Shown here: positions 22,751-25,323 of the stretch, one piece after another
How positions within the stretch are numbered: position 1 is the stretch's first letter
Layout of the letters: every line of letters starts with the position of its first letter
From: Coriobacteriia bacterium
GTDB lineage: Bacteria > Actinomycetota > Coriobacteriia > Anaerosomatales > SLCP01
NCBI GenBank assembly: GCA_007125735.1
Contig: SLCP01000145.1
Span: 1-25,323, forward strand
DNA length: 25,323 nt
Direction of reading: 5' to 3'
Notes under the pieces: generated by a model
The model's input: the letters and a program-made list of their open reading frames with translations, nothing else
Database searches by the model: none
What the model was told of the DNA's origin: nothing
Program-made: the position numbers and the translations under genes

Positions 22751-24097
22751 ATGCCCGACCAGACCAAGTTCGTGCTCGACGAGAAAGACATGCCCACGAG
22801 TTGGTACAACATCATCCCCGACCTGCCCGGCGAACTCGCCCCGCCGCTCCATCCGGCGACCGACGAGCCGCTCGGCCCCGAAGCACTCGCACCGCTCTTC
22901 GCGATGGAGCTCATCAAGCAGGAGATGTCGCCCGAGCCCTTCATCGAGATCCCCGAAGAGGTCCAGAAGGTATACCGGACGTACCGCCCGAGCCCCCTCA
23001 ACCGGGCGCTCCAGCTCGAGCGCGACCTCGGCCTGCCGCCGGGGGGCAAGATCTTCTACAAGTACGAGGGTGTCTCGCCGGCCGGATCCCACAAGCCCAA
23101 CACCGCCATCCCGCAGGCGTTCTACAACAAGCAGGAAGGCATCAAGCGCATCGCGACCGAGACCGGCGCGGGTCAGTGGGGGAGCGCGATGTCGATCGCG
23201 TGCGCGCTCTACGACATGGAGTGCGCCGTCTACATGGTCGGCATCTCCTACGACCAGAAGCCGTACCGCCGCATCCTCATGGAGTCGTACGGCGCCGAGG
23301 TCATCTCCTCGCCGAGCACCCGCACGAACGCGGGTAAGCACGTGCTCGAGATGGACCCGGACTCCCTCGGCTCGCTCGGTATCGCGATATCCGAGGCCGT
23401 CGAGGACGCGGCGACGCGCGACGACACCCACTACTGCCTCGGCAGCGTGCTGAACCACGTGTGCCTCCACCAGACCATCATCGGTGAGGAGGCGATCCTG
23501 CAGATGGAGATGGCCGGCGCCGAGCCCGACGTCGTGGTCGCGTGCGTGGGCGGCGGTTCGAACTTCGCCGGCATCTCGTTCCCGTACTACAAGCGCCGCC
23601 TTGAAGGGAAGTCGAGCGCGCGCCTCGTGGCGGTCGAGCCCAAGGCGTGCCCGACGCTCACCGCCGGCGAGTACCGCTACGACCTCGGCGACGAGGCTGG
23701 GCTCACGCCCAAGATGATGATGTACACGCTCGGCCACGACTTCGTGCCGGCAGGTATCCACGCGGGCGGCTTGCGCTACCATGGTGACTCGCCGCTCGTC
23801 TCGCTGCTCGCCAAGGAGAACGCGATCGAGGCCGTCGCGGTGCACCAGAATACGTGCTTCGACGCGGCCGTGCAGTTCGCGCGCGCCGAGGGCATCCTGC
23901 CCGCACCCGAGTCGAGCCATGCGATCCGCACGGCGATCGACGAGGCGCTCGCGGCGCGCGAGGCCGGCGAGGACCGCACTATCCTGTTCTGCCTGTCGGG
24001 CCACGGTCACTTCGACCTGGCGGCGTACGAGGCGTACAACACCGGCAAGCTCGAGGACTACGATTTCGCCGCCGGCAGTATGTGTGAGGGCGCGTAA
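22751..24097 (+). CDS. trpB2: TrpB2-type tryptophan synthase beta chain
   Basis: This 448-residue PLP enzyme belongs to the TrpB2 branch, not the classical TrpB1. It has the long N-terminal region of that branch (FVLDEKDMPTSWYNIIPDLPGELAPPLHP, residues 7-35) and the YRPSPLNRALQLE segment (78-90). The PLP lysine is K115 in PAGSHKPNTA, the catalytic Glu region is ETGAGQWGSA (137-146), the phosphate-binding loop is VGGGSNF (266-272), and the end has CLSGHGHFDL. Family members condense indole with serine or, in some archaea, O-phosphoserine, and often act in indole salvage or with weak TrpA contact. Here it lies inside the trp operon with a normal TrpB1 also present downstream. Pro after the Lys-116 position of the usual HKINTA motif is a small deviation. 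The role relative to TrpB1 is uncertain. Confidence 0.92.
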   Translation: MPDQTKFVLDEKDMPTSWYNIIPDLPGELAPPLHPATDEPLGPEALAPLFAMELIKQEMSPEPFIEIPEEVQKVYRTYRPSPLNRALQLERDLGLPPGGKIFYKYEGVSPAGSHKPNTAIPQAFYNKQEGIKRIATETGAGQWGSAMSIACALYDMECAVYMVGISYDQKPYRRILMESYGAEVISSPSTRTNAGKHVLEMDPDSLGSLGIAISEAVEDAATRDDTHYCLGSVLNHVCLHQTIIGEEAILQMEMAGAEPDVVVACVGGGSNFAGISFPYYKRRLEGKSSARLVAVEPKACPTLTAGEYRYDLGDEAGLTPKMMMYTLGHDFVPAGIHAGGLRYHGDSPLVSLLAKENAIEAVAVHQNTCFDAAVQFARAEGILPAPESSHAIRTAIDEALAAREAGEDRTILFCLSGHGHFDLAAYEAYNTGKLEDYDFAAGSMCEGA

Positions 24098-24122
24098 GCG
24101 CCGAGATGAGAAGGGGAGTGGC

Positions 24123-24770
24123 GTGCGTAACGTGAGGACGCGGGTCAAGGTGTGCGGCATCACCACGCCGGTCGACGCCGCTGCCGCCGTGCGCGCCGGC
24201 GCCGATGCGCTCGGCGTGATACTCAGCGACTCGCTGCGTCAGGTGACGCTCGAGGAGGCTGAGGAGATCTGCGCGGCCGTACCGCCGTTCGTGGCGCGGG
24301 TCGGCGTGTTCGTCGACGCCCCCGAACACTTCGTCGCCGAGGCCGTTGCTCGGCTCAACCTGACCGCGGTCCAGTTCCACGGCGCCGAGTCGCCGGAACG
24401 CTGCGCCGCCGCTCCCGCACCCGTCATCAAAGCCGTCCGTGTCGGTCCCGGGTTCGATCCGGCAGAGGCCGAGGCGTACCGCGGATGCGTCTCGGCCCTG
24501 CTCTACGACACGCTCGTCGAGGGTATGGATGGTGGCACGGGCCGCACGTTTCCCTGGGAGAGCGCTCTGCCGCTTCCGGAGTGGGCGCCGGTCGTGGTCG
24601 CCGGCGGACTCCATCCCGGCAACGTGGGCGGCGCGATAGCGGCGCTCTCGCCCTTCGCCGTCGACGTCTCCTCCGGCGTAGAGGAGCGGCCGCGCTACAA
24701 GGACCGCATCAGATTGCACGCGTTCGTCGCCGCCGTCCGTGCGGCCGATGAGGAGGTAGTGACCGCATGA
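24123..24770 (+). CDS. trpF: Phosphoribosylanthranilate isomerase
   Basis: This 215-residue (beta/alpha)8-barrel enzyme isomerises phosphoribosylanthranilate to the carboxyphenylamino-deoxyribulose phosphate used by TrpC. The catalytic Cys is C11 (VKVCGIT) and the general acid Asp is D129 (LLYDT). Other signatures are AVQFHG (82-87), [12 protein letters not shown] (157-168) and VDVSSGVE (180-187). The expected AlphaFAPxSPRxV stretch appears as [11 protein letters not shown]. The start is not certain: GTG 24123 is preceded by AGGGGAG four bases away, a short gap, while GTG 24132 would be 13 bases away; I use 24123. It ends in an ATGA overlap with trpB. Confidence 0.94.
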   Translation: MRNVRTRVKVCGITTPVDAAAAVRAGADALGVILSDSLRQVTLEEAEEICAAVPPFVARVGVFVDAPEHFVAEAVARLNLTAVQFHGAESPERCAAAPAPVIKAVRVGPGFDPAEAEAYRGCVSALLYDTLVEGMDGGTGRTFPWESALPLPEWAPVVVAGGLHPGNVGGAIAALSPFAVDVSSGVEERPRYKDRIRLHAFVAAVRAADEEVVTA

Positions 24771-25323
24771 CCGACCCGCTCTTGCCCTCGGCAGAACTCG
24801 CATACTCGAGCCCTGACGCACAGGGTTTCTTCGGCCCGTACGGTGGGACGTTCGTCCCCGAGACGGTCATCCCCGCGCTCGAGGAGCTCACCGCGGCGTT
24901 CGCCGAGGCGATCGCAGATCCCACGTTCGCCGAGGAGTTCGGCACGCTGCTCGAAGACTACATCGGCCGGCCGACCCCGCTCTACCGCGCCGAGCGCCTC
25001 GCCGAGGCTACCGGCCTAGGCCGCGTGTACCTCAAGCGCGAAGATCTCACGCACACCGGCGCGCACAAGATCAACAACACGGTGGGCCAGTGTCTGCTCG
25101 CACGCAGAATGGGCAAACGCCGCGTCATCGCCGAGACGGGTGCGGGCCAGCACGGCGTGGCGACCGCGACCGCAGCAGCGCTCCTCGGGCTGGAGTGCGC
25201 GGTGTTCATGGGCACCGAGGACATGCGCCGCCAATCCCTCAACGTCTACAAGATGCGCCTGCTCGGCGCGGAGGTCGTCCCTGTGGCCGACGGCAGCGGT
25301 ACGCTCGCCGACGCGGTGACCGC
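24767..25323 (+). CDS. trpB: Classical tryptophan synthase beta chain (TrpB1), 5' part
   Basis: The first 185 residues are visible; the gene continues past the window edge in an open frame. It is the TrpB1 type: [22 protein letters not shown] (20-41), [14 protein letters not shown] (65-78), [17 protein letters not shown] with PLP lysine K101 (88-104), and [13 protein letters not shown] with the catalytic Glu E123 (122-134), then [15 protein letters not shown]. It should pair with TrpA and take indole through the channel to make tryptophan with serine; trpA is expected immediately downstream. Start ATG 24767 overlaps the trpF stop (ATGA), with AGGAGGT about eleven bases before it. Confidence 0.95.
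   Translation, partial: MTDPLLPSAELAYSSPDAQGFFGPYGGTFVPETVIPALEELTAAFAEAIADPTFAEEFGTLLEDYIGRPTPLYRAERLAEATGLGRVYLKREDLTHTGAHKINNTVGQCLLARRMGKRRVIAETGAGQHGVATATAAALLGLECAVFMGTEDMRRQSLNVYKMRLLGAEVVPVADGSGTLADAVT

Noticed and set aside
1..25323. Mobile elements, CRISPR arrays or transferred islands
   Set aside because: I found no transposase, integrase, phage gene, direct-repeat array or obvious shift in base composition, and every long gap is accounted for by regulatory sequence.

Overview
The window is a high-GC bacterial chromosome segment with dense, mostly plus-strand housekeeping operons. I see no phage, transposon, CRISPR array or rRNA. Several features point to an anaerobic, Gram-positive-type lineage, most likely an actinobacterium of the Coriobacteriia kind: the tmk-holB-ricT order, a tRNA-Trp-sensing T-box leader, a class I (Fe-S, oxygen-labile type) fumarase subunit, and a complex I operon without the NADH-oxidising subunits. 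The lineage is inferred from gene content; I could not search a database.

Layout. (1) 1-3482: the 3' end of a class I fumarase beta-subunit gene, then tmk, holB and ricT in a tightly packed cluster, then tRNA-Thr(CGT). (2) 3520-5558: a convergent hairpin and a minus-strand methyl-accepting chemotaxis protein. (3) 5559-5860: a divergent intergenic region with a good promoter for the next operon and several short repeats. (4) 5861-15428: nuoA-B-C-D-H-I-J-K-L-M-N, eleven genes with overlapping or nearly touching ends. They encode the membrane proton pump and the quinone-linking arm of complex I. nuoE, nuoF and nuoG are missing at this locus, so electrons would have to enter from ferredoxin or another donor, or through a module encoded elsewhere. 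(5) 15569-18109: a membrane-anchored HtrA-type protease with PDZ domain, rlmH, and two small membrane proteins (YggT family and GlsB/YeaQ family). (6) 18153-25323: a promoter, a complete tryptophan T-box with terminator and competing antiterminator, and the operon trpE, trpGD (fusion), trpC, trpB2, trpF, trpB1. The last gene runs off the window.

How it works together. The trp genes cover chorismate to tryptophan except trpA, which probably lies just beyond the edge. The T-box reads UGG and has the discriminator-matching bulge expected for tRNA-Trp, so uncharged tRNA-Trp should switch the operon on. Two tryptophan synthase beta chains of different families sit in the same transcript. The nuo operon is built for translational coupling, and its likely promoter carries an inverted repeat over the -10 box that could be an operator.

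I found no clearly new biological system. The points most worth checking are the donor side of the 11-subunit complex I, the two-trpB operon under a transcriptional tryptophan T-box, the nuoA promoter palindrome, and the unusual cysteine-rich and basic additions to RicT.
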